Of a stretch of 64,000 bases of DNA, positions 1 to 7,790 are shown piece by piece. Made by a program: the position numbers and the translations under genes. The DNA is from an uncultured Lachnospiraceae bacterium. Lineage in GTDB: Bacteria > Bacillota > Clostridia > Lachnospirales > Lachnospiraceae. Position 1 is the stretch's first letter, and each line of letters starts with the position of its first letter. The stretch covers positions 1 through 64,000 of the forward strand of contig CAKRGM010000010.1 in NCBI GenBank assembly GCA_934330725.1. Reading direction: 5' to 3'. The notes beneath the pieces are model-generated. The model was not told the DNA's origin, did no database searches, and worked only from the letters and a program-made list of their open reading frames with translations.

Positions 1-145
1 GTATCTTTTAAGATACTGTTCGTCTAAAAATTCTCAAGAATTTTCAGGGTCGTTTTACTGTTCAGTTATCAATGTTCAATCTTAACAAACCCAGTATTTA
101 TCTATGCTATGACTGTTTTTGTTATTTGGTGTCGCTCGCAGCGAC
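1..145 (-). other. Putative leader of an rRNA operon running off the left edge
   Basis: No ORF is present. Downstream of the strong promoter at 152-180, the minus strand carries a GC-rich hairpin (GTCGCTGCGAGCGAC, 131-145) and then a stretch containing AACATTGATAACTGAACAG. That stretch resembles the antitermination and processing leaders found before 16S rRNA genes in Clostridia. The 16S gene itself would lie left of position 1 and is not visible, so the assignment is an inference from promoter strength and leader resemblance. Confidence 0.5.
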
Positions 146-151
146 TTAATT

Positions 152-180
152 ATAATATCACCTGTTGTTTACATTGTCAA
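152..180 (-). promoter_or_regulatory. Strong sigma-A promoter, probably of an rRNA operon
   Basis: On the minus strand there is a consensus -35 TTGACA (180-175), a 17-bp spacer and a -10 TATTAT (157-152). Upstream (181-215) is an A/T-rich tract with runs of A and T, as expected for an UP element. The last 11 bases through the start of the -10, CAGGTGATATT, are identical in the tmRNA promoter at 35373-35401. Confidence 0.8.
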
Positions 181-299
181 CACTTTTTTAAAACTTTTTT
201 CGATTTTTTTACATTCTTTTAAGTGATACATTTACAACAAATCAAACGAGCATAAACACCATGATATTTTAATTTTATTTTAATCTTAAATGCTATAAT

Positions 300-809
300 T
301 TATCTGTCTGTTTTGCTTATAGCTTCAATCGCAACGCTTCCACCACGAACAACTTCAATCCTGTTTATAAATAATTCTTTCATCAGTCTTATAACATCAT
401 CATTTTCTTTTTCTGTCTGTACACATTCCACCAGAACTGATTTTTTATTATAATCTATAATTTTCAAATCAAAGACCTGGGCAACCCTGAATATTTCTTC
501 TTTATCTTTTTCAGAACAGCTGTTGACTTTAATAAATAATATCTCTTTCATATTGATTGGTATTTCCGTGAAATCCATAACCTTTATTACTTCAACGCTT
601 CTATTAAGCTGTTTCTTTATCTGTTCAAATGTTATATCATCACTTGTTACACTTATTGTCATTCTTGAAACTGTAGGATCTTCTGTTACTCCTACCGTAA
701 GACTATCAAGATTATATGATTTTCCCGAAAACAGTCCTGATATTTTCGCCAGGACACCTATCTGATTTTCTACATACAATGAAATCCATCTTTTTTTCTG
801 ATTATCCAT
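300..809 (-). CDS. ilvH: Acetolactate synthase small (regulatory) subunit IlvH
   Basis: Regulatory subunit of acetohydroxyacid synthase, the first common step of valine, leucine and isoleucine synthesis; it activates IlvB and confers valine feedback. The protein has 169 residues. An N-terminal ACT domain (about 3-75) starts RWISLYVENQIGVLAKISGLF and is followed by a C-terminal ACT-like domain, which matches the family size. I start at ATG 809 (MDNQKK), preceded by AGGAAAGC, rather than at an in-frame ATG seven codons upstream. It lies 46 bases downstream of ilvB, so it is most likely in the same T-box-controlled transcript. Confidence 0.95.
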   Translation of the reverse strand: MDNQKKRWISLYVENQIGVLAKISGLFSGKSYNLDSLTVGVTEDPTVSRMTISVTSDDITFEQIKKQLNRSVEVIKVMDFTEIPINMKEILFIKVNSCSEKDKEEIFRVAQVFDLKIIDYNKKSVLVECVQTEKENDDVIRLMKELFINRIEVVRGGSVAIEAISKTDR

Positions 810-855
810 TAAGCTTTCCTGCCTTTCCATTAATATTCTTTAATTTTTTAACAAT

Positions 856-2580
856 TCAACAATCCATTATCATCTGATCAAGCGGCTTTCCTCCCGGAAC
901 CATTGGTGAAACATTTGCCTCACGCTCAATAATGAATTCTATCAATGTAGGCGCATCCTTATGCAAATCAGCATATTCAAATGCTTTTACAATATCCTCT
1001 TCTTTTGTTACTCTTATACCATATGCATCATAGCTTTCGGCAAGCTTAACGAAATCCGGTGTATATGGAGGACACTCCTGCTCTTCATCATAACACTTAC
1101 TATCACAGCTTCTTCTATATCTCAAACATGTACTTGAATAGCGCTTATCAAAAAACATCTCCTGCCACTGTCTTACATTTCCAAGATATCCGTTATTAAA
1201 TACACATAATATTAATGGAAGTTCAAGGCATACTGCCGTCGCCATTTCCTGTATATTCATCTGCATGCCGCCATCTCCTGAAATGCATATTACAGGCCTG
1301 TCAGGATTTCCGATTTTAGCCCCTATTGCAGCCGGAAGTCCATATCCCATCGTTCCAAGCCCTCCGGAAGTAAGAAGTCTCTTATCCTTATTAAGTTCAA
1401 GATACTGTGTTGTCCAAAGCTGATTTTGCCCTACATCTGTTGAAACAATTGCATTTTTGTAACGCTCATTTATTACTTTTATTATTTTTTCCGGTGTCAT
1501 GCCTTTATACTTTGACATGTTTACAGGATATTTTTCTTTCCAGTTTTCTACACGTTCAAGCCATTCTCCCGTCTTAACAGGTTCTGCGATATCAAGAAGT
1601 TTTTCAATTGCTTTCTTTGCATCTGCAACTATTGGAATATCAACAACAATATTTTTAGAAATTGAAGCAGCATCTATATCGATATGTATTATTTTTGCAT
1701 TTTTCGCAAATTCACTTATTTTACCCGTTATTCTATCATTAAACCTTGTTCCAATAGAAAACAGCACGTCACATTCGCTTACAGCATGATTAGCTGCATA
1801 ACTTCCATGTATACCTATATTTCCAAGATATAACGGATGATTTGACGGTATTGCCCCTTTCCCCATTATCGTAGTAATAACAGGCACCTGTGTACGCTCT
1901 GCAAGCTCTGTAAACTCCTGTGCCGAACCTGAAATATTTACACCGCCTCCAATAAGAAACAGCGGTCTTTTTGCCTTATTAAGCATTGTAACGGCTTTTT
2001 TAATCTGTCCTACATGCACACTGTCATTTGGTTTGTATCCTCTGATATTTACTTCCTCAGGATATTCATCCGTTCCCATTGCTATCTGTATATCTTTAGG
2101 CAGATCCACAAGAACCGGCCCCGGCCTTCCTGTTCTTGCAATATAAAATGCTTCTTTTATTATCCTTGGAAGGTCTTCACGTTTTCTTACAGTAACTGCA
2201 TATTTACAAATATTTCTCGTTATTCCAACAATATCAACTTCCTGAAATGCATCATTTCCAAGCAGATTCTGCGGCACCTGTCCTGTAAAGCACACAAGTG
2301 GAACACTATCGTAATTTGCCGTTGCAATTCCAGTAACAAGATTGGTCGCACCCGGACCGCTTGTAACCAGACAGACCCCTGTCTTTCCGGTAGACCTTGC
2401 ATATCCATCTGCTGCATGAACCAACGCCTGCTCATGTCTTGGCAGTATAACTTCAATTTTATCCTGATCATATAATGCATCGAATAAATCAATTGCCTGA
2501 CCACCAGGATATGCAAAAAGTTTTTCAACGCCTTCTTCAATTAATGCCTTAACAAAAATTTCAGTTCCTTTTACCTGCAT
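856..2580 (-). CDS. ilvB: Acetolactate synthase large (catalytic) subunit IlvB
   Basis: ThDP-dependent enzyme that condenses two pyruvates, or pyruvate and 2-oxobutyrate, at the start of branched-chain amino acid synthesis. The 574-residue protein has the N-terminal ThDP Pyr domain with the cofactor-activating Glu50 in PRHEQ. A central domain follows, then the C-terminal PP domain with GDGG (about 433) and NNG for Mg-ThDP binding. Residues about 481-500 form a Cys-rich insert with cysteines in TCLRYRRSC, DSKC and QEC, absent from the textbook enzymes. The start ATG at 2580 follows AATGGAGGATTATT, which is the end of a structured repeat. It is controlled by an upstream valine T-box. Confidence 0.96.
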   Translation of the reverse strand: MQVKGTEIFVKALIEEGVEKLFAYPGGQAIDLFDALYDQDKIEVILPRHEQALVHAADGYARSTGKTGVCLVTSGPGATNLVTGIATANYDSVPLVCFTGQVPQNLLGNDAFQEVDIVGITRNICKYAVTVRKREDLPRIIKEAFYIARTGRPGPVLVDLPKDIQIAMGTDEYPEEVNIRGYKPNDSVHVGQIKKAVTMLNKAKRPLFLIGGGVNISGSAQEFTELAERTQVPVITTIMGKGAIPSNHPLYLGNIGIHGSYAANHAVSECDVLFSIGTRFNDRITGKISEFAKNAKIIHIDIDAASISKNIVVDIPIVADAKKAIEKLLDIAEPVKTGEWLERVENWKEKYPVNMSKYKGMTPEKIIKVINERYKNAIVSTDVGQNQLWTTQYLELNKDKRLLTSGGLGTMGYGLPAAIGAKIGNPDRPVICISGDGGMQMNIQEMATAVCLELPLILCVFNNGYLGNVRQWQEMFFDKRYSSTCLRYRRSCDSKCYDEEQECPPYTPDFVKLAESYDAYGIRVTKEEDIVKAFEYADLHKDAPTLIEFIIEREANVSPMVPGGKPLDQMIMDC

Positions 2581-2737
2581 AATAATCCTCCATTCCGCAG
2601 GCGCTTAGCGTCGAAGGAAGCGCGAGCTGAATTTCAGATTCAGCTCTGCGATTATGGCTGCTTTGTGGCGCCTGCGGCACAAATAGCCGTGTAAAAAATC
2701 ATTGCATCAGCATGATTTTTCACACTAATCCTCCATT
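2581..2737 (-). repeat. Structured leader repeat, copy A, carrying the ilvB ribosome binding site
   Basis: About 157 bases between the T-box terminator and the ilvB start. On the minus strand it begins AATGGAGGATTAGTGTG and ends GGAATGGAGGATTATT directly before ATG. It folds into hairpin I (GTGTGAAAAATCAT with ATGATTTTTTACAC). A long-range stem (CCGCAGGCGC with GCGCCTGCGG) follows, enclosing an inner hairpin (GCTGAATCTGAAATTCAGC). It is homologous to 23970-24126 and 40491-40639, and shorter relatives lie at 38279-38380 and 10943-11006. Confidence 0.8.
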
Positions 2738-2790
2738 AAAATCCTATAAATTATATTGATATAAATCCCTTATTTGATGAATTTTGTATA

Positions 2791-2825
2791 ACAAAAAGCC
2801 CCAGACTTACTCGTAAGTCCAGGGC
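2791..2825 (-). terminator. T-box terminator hairpin of ilvBH
   Basis: The minus strand forms GCCCTGGACTTAC paired with GTAAGTCTGGGGC, followed by TTTTTGT. It lies just 3' of the T-box antiterminator sequence with which it must compete. Confidence 0.88.
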
Positions 2826-3197
2826 GAATTATCAAATCCGTGTTACCACCTATATTCAGGAATATTTCCTGCTCTCTGCCAGTACAATTAATACTGTTTT
2901 CCATGTAACGTTGAAAAAATACGTTGAAGTCTACTTGATAGAAACCCTTTAAAATTACAATCATTACTTTAACCGCAATTCTTTTACCTGCATACCCATA
3001 ATTTGCAATCGTAATATCCGCGGCTTTGTAAGCCTGCAGACACACTAACCTGTTTCACATCTTTCGGTTCAAAGCTCGAAGGCTACGTTCCATATACCGT
3101 AAATAAGGATTCACACCTGCCATCCTCTCTCTGGAATTCTTAATATATGTACTCCTCCCTGTCATTGCCTTTATTATTATATTTTTAATAAACCACT
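2791..3197 (-). promoter_or_regulatory. Valine T-box riboswitch of ilvBH
   Basis: Minus-strand leader of about 405 nt. Stem I begins AGGGAGGAGTAC (3160-3149). Its lower helix pairs CATATA with TATATG, and the 3' side then reads GAACGTAGCC, so the specifier is GTA (Val; complement of 3084-3086). The T-box antiterminator bulge AGGTGGTAACACGG lies at 2851-2838, followed by the terminator at 2791-2825. Uncharged tRNA-Val should stabilise the antiterminator and permit ilvBH transcription. The specifier was assigned by alignment with the valS leader at 58421-58429, which reads GAAGGTAGC at the same place. A 91-codon ORF within this RNA is not a gene. Confidence 0.9.
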
Positions 3198-3203
3198 ATA
3201 TTA

Positions 3204-3232
3204 AATTTATCATTAATATACATGTTTGTCAA
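3204..3232 (-). promoter_or_regulatory. Promoter of the ilvBH T-box leader
   Basis: Consensus -35 TTGACA (3232-3227), 17-bp spacer and -10 TAAATT (3209-3204), which places the start near 3197. The flanking region to 3366 is AT-rich and otherwise empty. Confidence 0.6.
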
Positions 3233-3366
3233 TTAAATATGCCATATAGTTTGCAATTAACGTGCGTAATTTGCCGATTATTCCCATATGATTTGTAAAT
3301 GAATTTGTAATTGATTTTGATATGATTTACAAATGCAATGTTAAAACTGTGCGAACTAATATATTG

Positions 3367-4863
3367 TTACTTCGTTTTAATATTAACCGGGTTAAAAACA
3401 CAGGATGCCAAAAGTATTTCATCACTTATACATTTTTCAATTTTTACATCATATATCTTATTTTCTATCTGGTAATTTTCTTCTTTTGCCTGTATTTTGT
3501 ATCCTTCTTCCAGATTTTCTGCCGGAATAACTATTTTTATATAATTGCGTGAATAACCTGTATAATATTCTTTGCCATCCAACTGTATTTTTTCTTCAAT
3601 AAGCACATCACATTCTGACCCGATAAATTTTTTCCGATAGTCAGCTGACATCTTCTTTTCTTCTGCCAGAAGTATTTTACTTCTCTCAGTCTTTATCTTT
3701 TCATCAATCTGATCTGGCATTTTATCTGCTGCTGTGCCCTTCCTTCTTGAGTACTTAAAAATATGCATTTCATAAAAATCCACTTTACGCAGGAAATCTT
3801 TTGTTACTTCAAAATCCTCATCACTTTCTCCCGGAAATCCCACTATAACATCCGTGGTTATTGCCGGATTTTTGTAATATCTGCGGATAATCTCACAGCC
3901 CTTTAGATATTCTTCAGTCGTATAACGCCTGTTCATTCTTCTTAATGTTTTATCACACCCGCTTTGAAGTGAAAGGTGAAAATGTGGACAGACCTTATCC
4001 AGTCTGCTTAACCTGCCCATAAAATCATCTGTTATTATACGTGGTTCAAGAGATCCCAGTCTTATTCTTTCAACGCCTTCAATGTCATTTACTGCTTCTA
4101 TAACATCAATAAGCGTATTTTCAGGCACATTGCTTACTTCCTCCGTACATGGTTCTTCCTCACTGCCACAATTTTTCCCCAATGCATAAAGTTTTTTTTC
4201 ATCATCCTTTACTTTATTATAGTTCATATTGTCCATCCCATACGAACTTAAATGTATTCCTGTAAGAACAAATTCCTTATAGCCGGCTGCGACAAGATGT
4301 ACTATTTCTTCCGTTATGTCTAAAATTTCTCTGCTCCGTATACGTCCACGCAGATACGGAATTATACAGTAAGTACAAAACTGATTGCATCCATCCTGTA
4401 TTTTAATATATGCCCTGGTGTGCTCATTTACCTTATTTATTTTTAAATTTTCATAATGCTTCTCATGTGACATATCAATTAATTTTTCAGAAGTTTCTTT
4501 GTGCCTGGTGTTATTATTAAAATACTCATCAAGCATGGTGACTATATCTATTTTACAATTATTTCCAAGGATAATATCAACTGCTGAATCCTCATCCAGC
4601 TTTGCACTGTCAGACTGTGCGTAGCATCCGGCCGCAACGACTACCGCATCCGGATTTAATTTTTTTGCTTTGTGAAGCATCTGTCTTGACTTTCTGTCTG
4701 CAATATTCGTAACTGAACATGTATTAATTATATACACATCCGCTGGTTCGTCACCATCAAAATCGACGATAGTGTAACCGGCATCCAGCAGAAGCTGTTC
4801 CATTGCTTCTGCTTCGTATGAATTAACTTTACAGCCAAGATTATGTATTGCTGCTTTTCTCAA
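3367..4863 (-). CDS. mtaB: tRNA (t6A37) C2-methylthiotransferase MtaB
   Basis: Radical SAM enzyme making ms2t6A37 in tRNAs that read ANN codons. It has an N-terminal UPF0004 domain with three Fe-S cysteines, in GCKVN, NTCSVTN and GCYAQ. The radical SAM CNQFCTYC motif (about residue 159) and a C-terminal TRAM-like domain follow. I place the start at TTG 4863, giving (M)RKAAIHNLGC, the usual family N-terminus. The sequence is open to TTG 4887, and neither choice has a perfect ribosome binding site. At 498 residues it is longer than usual because of an acidic insert of about 40 residues (about 210-250) after the LTGIHLSSYG motif, containing CGSEEEPC. Confidence 0.9.
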   Translation of the reverse strand: MRKAAIHNLGCKVNSYEAEAMEQLLLDAGYTIVDFDGDEPADVYIINTCSVTNIADRKSRQMLHKAKKLNPDAVVVAAGCYAQSDSAKLDEDSAVDIILGNNCKIDIVTMLDEYFNNNTRHKETSEKLIDMSHEKHYENLKINKVNEHTRAYIKIQDGCNQFCTYCIIPYLRGRIRSREILDITEEIVHLVAAGYKEFVLTGIHLSSYGMDNMNYNKVKDDEKKLYALGKNCGSEEEPCTEEVSNVPENTLIDVIEAVNDIEGVERIRLGSLEPRIITDDFMGRLSRLDKVCPHFHLSLQSGCDKTLRRMNRRYTTEEYLKGCEIIRRYYKNPAITTDVIVGFPGESDEDFEVTKDFLRKVDFYEMHIFKYSRRKGTAADKMPDQIDEKIKTERSKILLAEEKKMSADYRKKFIGSECDVLIEEKIQLDGKEYYTGYSRNYIKIVIPAENLEEGYKIQAKEENYQIENKIYDVKIEKCISDEILLASCVFNPVNIKTK

Positions 4864-5026
4864 ATCTATTTCCAAACCTTTCCACAAGAATTATATCTTA
4901 AAACTTATCTCTTTATTTTCTTGAAAATTTTTAATAAAATTCTAAGAATTTCTTAATAAAATCTCCAGATAAAACTCCTTAAATTAAATTTGTCCAATAT
5001 TTTGTGTATTTTTATCCGATATGATA

Positions 5027-5055
5027 TTGACATCAATTTGCCTAAAATATATTAT
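5027..5055 (+). promoter_or_regulatory. Promoter of the HPr-like gene
   Basis: TTGACA (5027-5032), 17-bp spacer, TATTAT (5050-5055). It is a near-consensus vegetative promoter 43 bases before the start codon, with AGGAGG ahead of the ATG, so high expression is likely. Confidence 0.75.
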
Positions 5056-5097
5056 ATTTATAGGTTGTTTACACAAATAATGTAGGAGGTATTTCTA

Positions 5098-5331
5098 ATG
5101 AAGACCGTAAAAATTTCACTAAATTCAATCGATAAGGTTAAATCATTCGTAAATGATATAACAAAGTTTGATGTTGACTTTGACCTTGTTTCAGGCAGAT
5201 ATGTCATTGACGCAAAGTCTATCATGGGTATATTCAGCCTCGACTTATCAAAGCCAATCGAATTAAACATTCACGCTGAATCAGAAATTGATGATATTCT
5301 TAATATCTTAAAGCCATATATTGTCGATTGA
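5098..5331 (+). CDS. HPr/Crh-like protein without the phosphorylatable histidine
   Basis: Small 77-residue protein of the PTS HPr fold. The hallmark regulatory segment AKSIMGIFSLDL is present (about 39-50), including the serine equivalent to HPr Ser46, the target of HPr kinase. The N-terminal GLHARPA motif with the catalytic His15 is missing, so it cannot relay phosphate between Enzyme I and sugar EIIs. A regulatory role like that of Crh in catabolite control is the natural inference but is not proven. It is monocistronic, with its own promoter and a terminator at 5346-5386. A second His-less paralogue is at 62112-62372. Confidence 0.8.
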   Translation: MKTVKISLNSIDKVKSFVNDITKFDVDFDLVSGRYVIDAKSIMGIFSLDLSKPIELNIHAESEIDDILNILKPYIVD

Positions 5332-5345
5332 AATATTATTTTTTA

Positions 5346-5386
5346 AGGTTCCGTTATTATTTTAAATAATAACGGAGCCTTTTTTA
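5346..5386 (+). terminator. Terminator after the HPr-like gene
   Basis: A GGTTCCGTTATTATT / AATAATAACGGAGCC hairpin is followed by TTTTTTATT on the plus strand. Its distal end overlaps the end of the convergent thiI. On the minus strand no U-run follows, so it probably acts in one direction only. Confidence 0.85.
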
Positions 5387-6568
5387 TTCTGCTTCTATAT
5401 GTATCTTTTCAGTTGTTTCAATAGCTTTCTTCATAAGCTCATCTATACAGTCATCAAGGTTGTGTTCATCTTTTTTGATGATATTTAAATTAGGCTTAGT
5501 TACCGGATGCTTTGCCACAAAAATTGTACAGCAATCTTCAAACGGCTGTATTGATGTCTCATAAGTGCCGATTTTTTCAGACACATCAATTATTTCCTGC
5601 TTGTCAAAACCTATAAGAGGTCTAAATACAGGCATTGTACAGACTTCATTTGTACAGTAAAGACTGTGCATTGTCTGGCTTGCAACCTGTCCTATGCTTT
5701 CACCTGTAACAAGTCCAAGACATTTTGTTTCTTCACCAAGCTGTTGTGCAATCTTCATCATATATCTTCTCATAATGATAGTAAGTTCATCATGTGGACA
5801 TTTTTCATAAATTGCGAGCTGGATATCCGTAAAATTAACAACATTTAACGTAATCGGTCCTGTATACTTTGAGATTATCTTTGCAAGGTCTACTACCTTT
5901 TGTTTTGCTCTTTCACTCGTATATGGTGGTGCATGAAAATATGTCGCATCAATATTCACCCCACGCTTTGATACCATATATCCGGCAACAGGGCTGTCTA
6001 TACCACCTGAAAGAAGAAGCATTGCCTTGCCGTTTGTACCTACAGGCATGCCTCCCGGTCCTGGAATTTCTGTGGAATAAATATTTATCTTTGATCTTAC
6101 TTCTATGTGAATTAAAACATCCGGGTTATGTACATCTACATGCAGCTGTGGAAATGCTTCAAGCAGACTATGTCCGATTTCCGCATTAAGTTCCATTGAA
6201 TTAAGCGGATAATTTTTTCTTGCACGGCGTGCATTAACCTTAAATGATATGTTTTTATCCGGGTGTGCCATGTCAAAATATTTTACTATTGTTTCGGCAA
6301 GCTTATCAAAACCTTCGTCTTCTACCTGGACAACAGGACATATACCGACTATACCAAATACTGTTTTTAAGCTTTCAACAGCCTCATCAAAGTCAAATTC
6401 ATCTGTTGCGGTAGCATATATTCTTCCGTTTTCCTTTGTTACAACGAATTTACCATCTATCTTTTTTAAGGCATAACGTATCTGCCTTACAAGCGCATCC
6501 TCAAACAGATATCTGTTTTTTCCTTTTACACCTATTTCTCCATACTTTATTAAAAACGCTTTATACAA
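5384..6568 (-). CDS. thiI: tRNA 4-thiouridine synthase ThiI
   Basis: Adenylates U8 of tRNA for sulfur transfer to s4U, and can also serve thiazole synthesis. The 394-residue protein has an N-terminal ferredoxin-like/THUMP region (about 1-165) and a PP-loop LLSGGIDSPVAGYM (about 185). It lacks the C-terminal rhodanese domain of the E. coli enzyme, as usual in Firmicutes. The start is TTG at 6568 behind GAATGGAG. The cysteine desulfurase gene lies directly upstream in the same direction with a 44-base gap, which fits a dedicated sulfur donor. Confidence 0.95.
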   Translation of the reverse strand: MYKAFLIKYGEIGVKGKNRYLFEDALVRQIRYALKKIDGKFVVTKENGRIYATATDEFDFDEAVESLKTVFGIVGICPVVQVEDEGFDKLAETIVKYFDMAHPDKNISFKVNARRARKNYPLNSMELNAEIGHSLLEAFPQLHVDVHNPDVLIHIEVRSKINIYSTEIPGPGGMPVGTNGKAMLLLSGGIDSPVAGYMVSKRGVNIDATYFHAPPYTSERAKQKVVDLAKIISKYTGPITLNVVNFTDIQLAIYEKCPHDELTIIMRRYMMKIAQQLGEETKCLGLVTGESIGQVASQTMHSLYCTNEVCTMPVFRPLIGFDKQEIIDVSEKIGTYETSIQPFEDCCTIFVAKHPVTKPNLNIIKKDEHNLDDCIDELMKKAIETTEKIHIEAE

Positions 6569-6612
6569 CTTTCACTCCATTCTGCTGTAACCCTACAGCT
6601 ATCATTTTTAAT

Positions 6613-7773
6613 TTATTTTCTTGTAAATTTTCTTAATACAGGCAATATTTCTTTTAAATTATCCAGTGTATAATCAAGTTCTTCTTTTGTTGTTTCAAAG
6701 CAGAAGCTGAACCTGATAGTAGAATCAAGCAGCTCTTTATCAAGACCAATTGCAACAAGTGTTGAACTTAATCCCGGTCTGTTTGATGAACAGGCTGAAC
6801 CGGATGAAACATAGATATTCTTATCTTCCAGTGCATGCAGCAAAACCTCTGCACGTACATCTTTAAAACTTGCACTCACAATATGAGGTGCCGCGGAATC
6901 ATCACTTACAAATCCATTAACTGTCACACCGTCAATCTTTTGCAGTTCAGTAATAAAACATTTTCTAAGCTCATACATTTTGGCAATTTTATCATTAAAT
7001 GAAGAATCGTATATAAGGCCTGCTGCAACTCCAAGACCTGCTATTCCCGGAACATTTTCTGTTCCTGAACGCATTCCTTTCTGCTGCCCGCCTCCAAAAA
7101 TAACCGGTTTAATCTTTGTTTTATCCTTTATAAATAAAAAGCCGCTGCCTTTCGGTCCATGTATTTTATGTCCGCTTACAGATAGCAGATCAATATTTAC
7201 TTTTGAAGGATAAATCTTAAACTTTCCATAAGCCTGTATCGCATCAACATGATATACTATATCTTTGTTAAAGTCCTTAACTATATGTCCGATTTCTTCA
7301 ATCGGTTCAACTGTTCCTATTTCATTGTTAACATACATTACTGACACAAGTATTGTTTCATCATCAAGACTGTTTCTTAATGCATCAAGCGAAACCACGC
7401 CTCTTTCATCAACAGGCAGATATGTAACCCTGAAACCATTCTCTTCGAGAAAATTAAATGGCTCTTTTACAGAAGAATGTTCAACAGATGATACTATAAC
7501 ATGATTCCCCCGTCTTTTATTTGCCATTGCTGTTCCTATAATCGCAAGATTATTGGACTCTGTTCCACCGGATGTAAATAATATTTCCTTTTCATTACAT
7601 TTAAGCGTTTTGGCAATTGTCTGTCTGGCGTTTTTCACATACTTCTCTGCTTCTACTCCCTTTAAATGTTTTGATGATGGATTACCATAATCTTCACCCA
7701 TCGTTTTAACTACTATGTCAATTACTTCTCTGGCACATTTTGTTGTTGCCGAATTATCCAAGTAAGCTTCCAT
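6613..7773 (-). CDS. Cysteine desulfurase (NifS/IscS family)
   Basis: PLP enzyme that takes sulfur from L-cysteine as a persulfide. The 386 residues include the N-terminal YLDNSATTK, the PLP-lysine motif SGHKIHGPKG (about 202) and the active-site loop SSGSACSS (about 325), a short loop of the group I type. The position directly upstream of thiI suggests it is the NifZ-like sulfur donor for s4U in tRNA rather than a general Fe-S cluster enzyme. No scaffold gene is nearby. The ilvH-like or thiI-like false-start problem does not arise here. Confidence 0.92.
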   Translation of the reverse strand: MEAYLDNSATTKCAREVIDIVVKTMGEDYGNPSSKHLKGVEAEKYVKNARQTIAKTLKCNEKEILFTSGGTESNNLAIIGTAMANKRRGNHVIVSSVEHSSVKEPFNFLEENGFRVTYLPVDERGVVSLDALRNSLDDETILVSVMYVNNEIGTVEPIEEIGHIVKDFNKDIVYHVDAIQAYGKFKIYPSKVNIDLLSVSGHKIHGPKGSGFLFIKDKTKIKPVIFGGGQQKGMRSGTENVPGIAGLGVAAGLIYDSSFNDKIAKMYELRKCFITELQKIDGVTVNGFVSDDSAAPHIVSASFKDVRAEVLLHALEDKNIYVSSGSACSSNRPGLSSTLVAIGLDKELLDSTIRFSFCFETTKEELDYTLDNLKEILPVLRKFTRK

Positions 7774-7790
7774 TTTATTTACCGGCCTTT

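Noticed and set aside
2770..3045. 91-codon ORF on the minus strand upstream of ilvB
   Set aside because: It lies inside the T-box leader RNA, across the antiterminator and terminator, and has no protein-like pattern.
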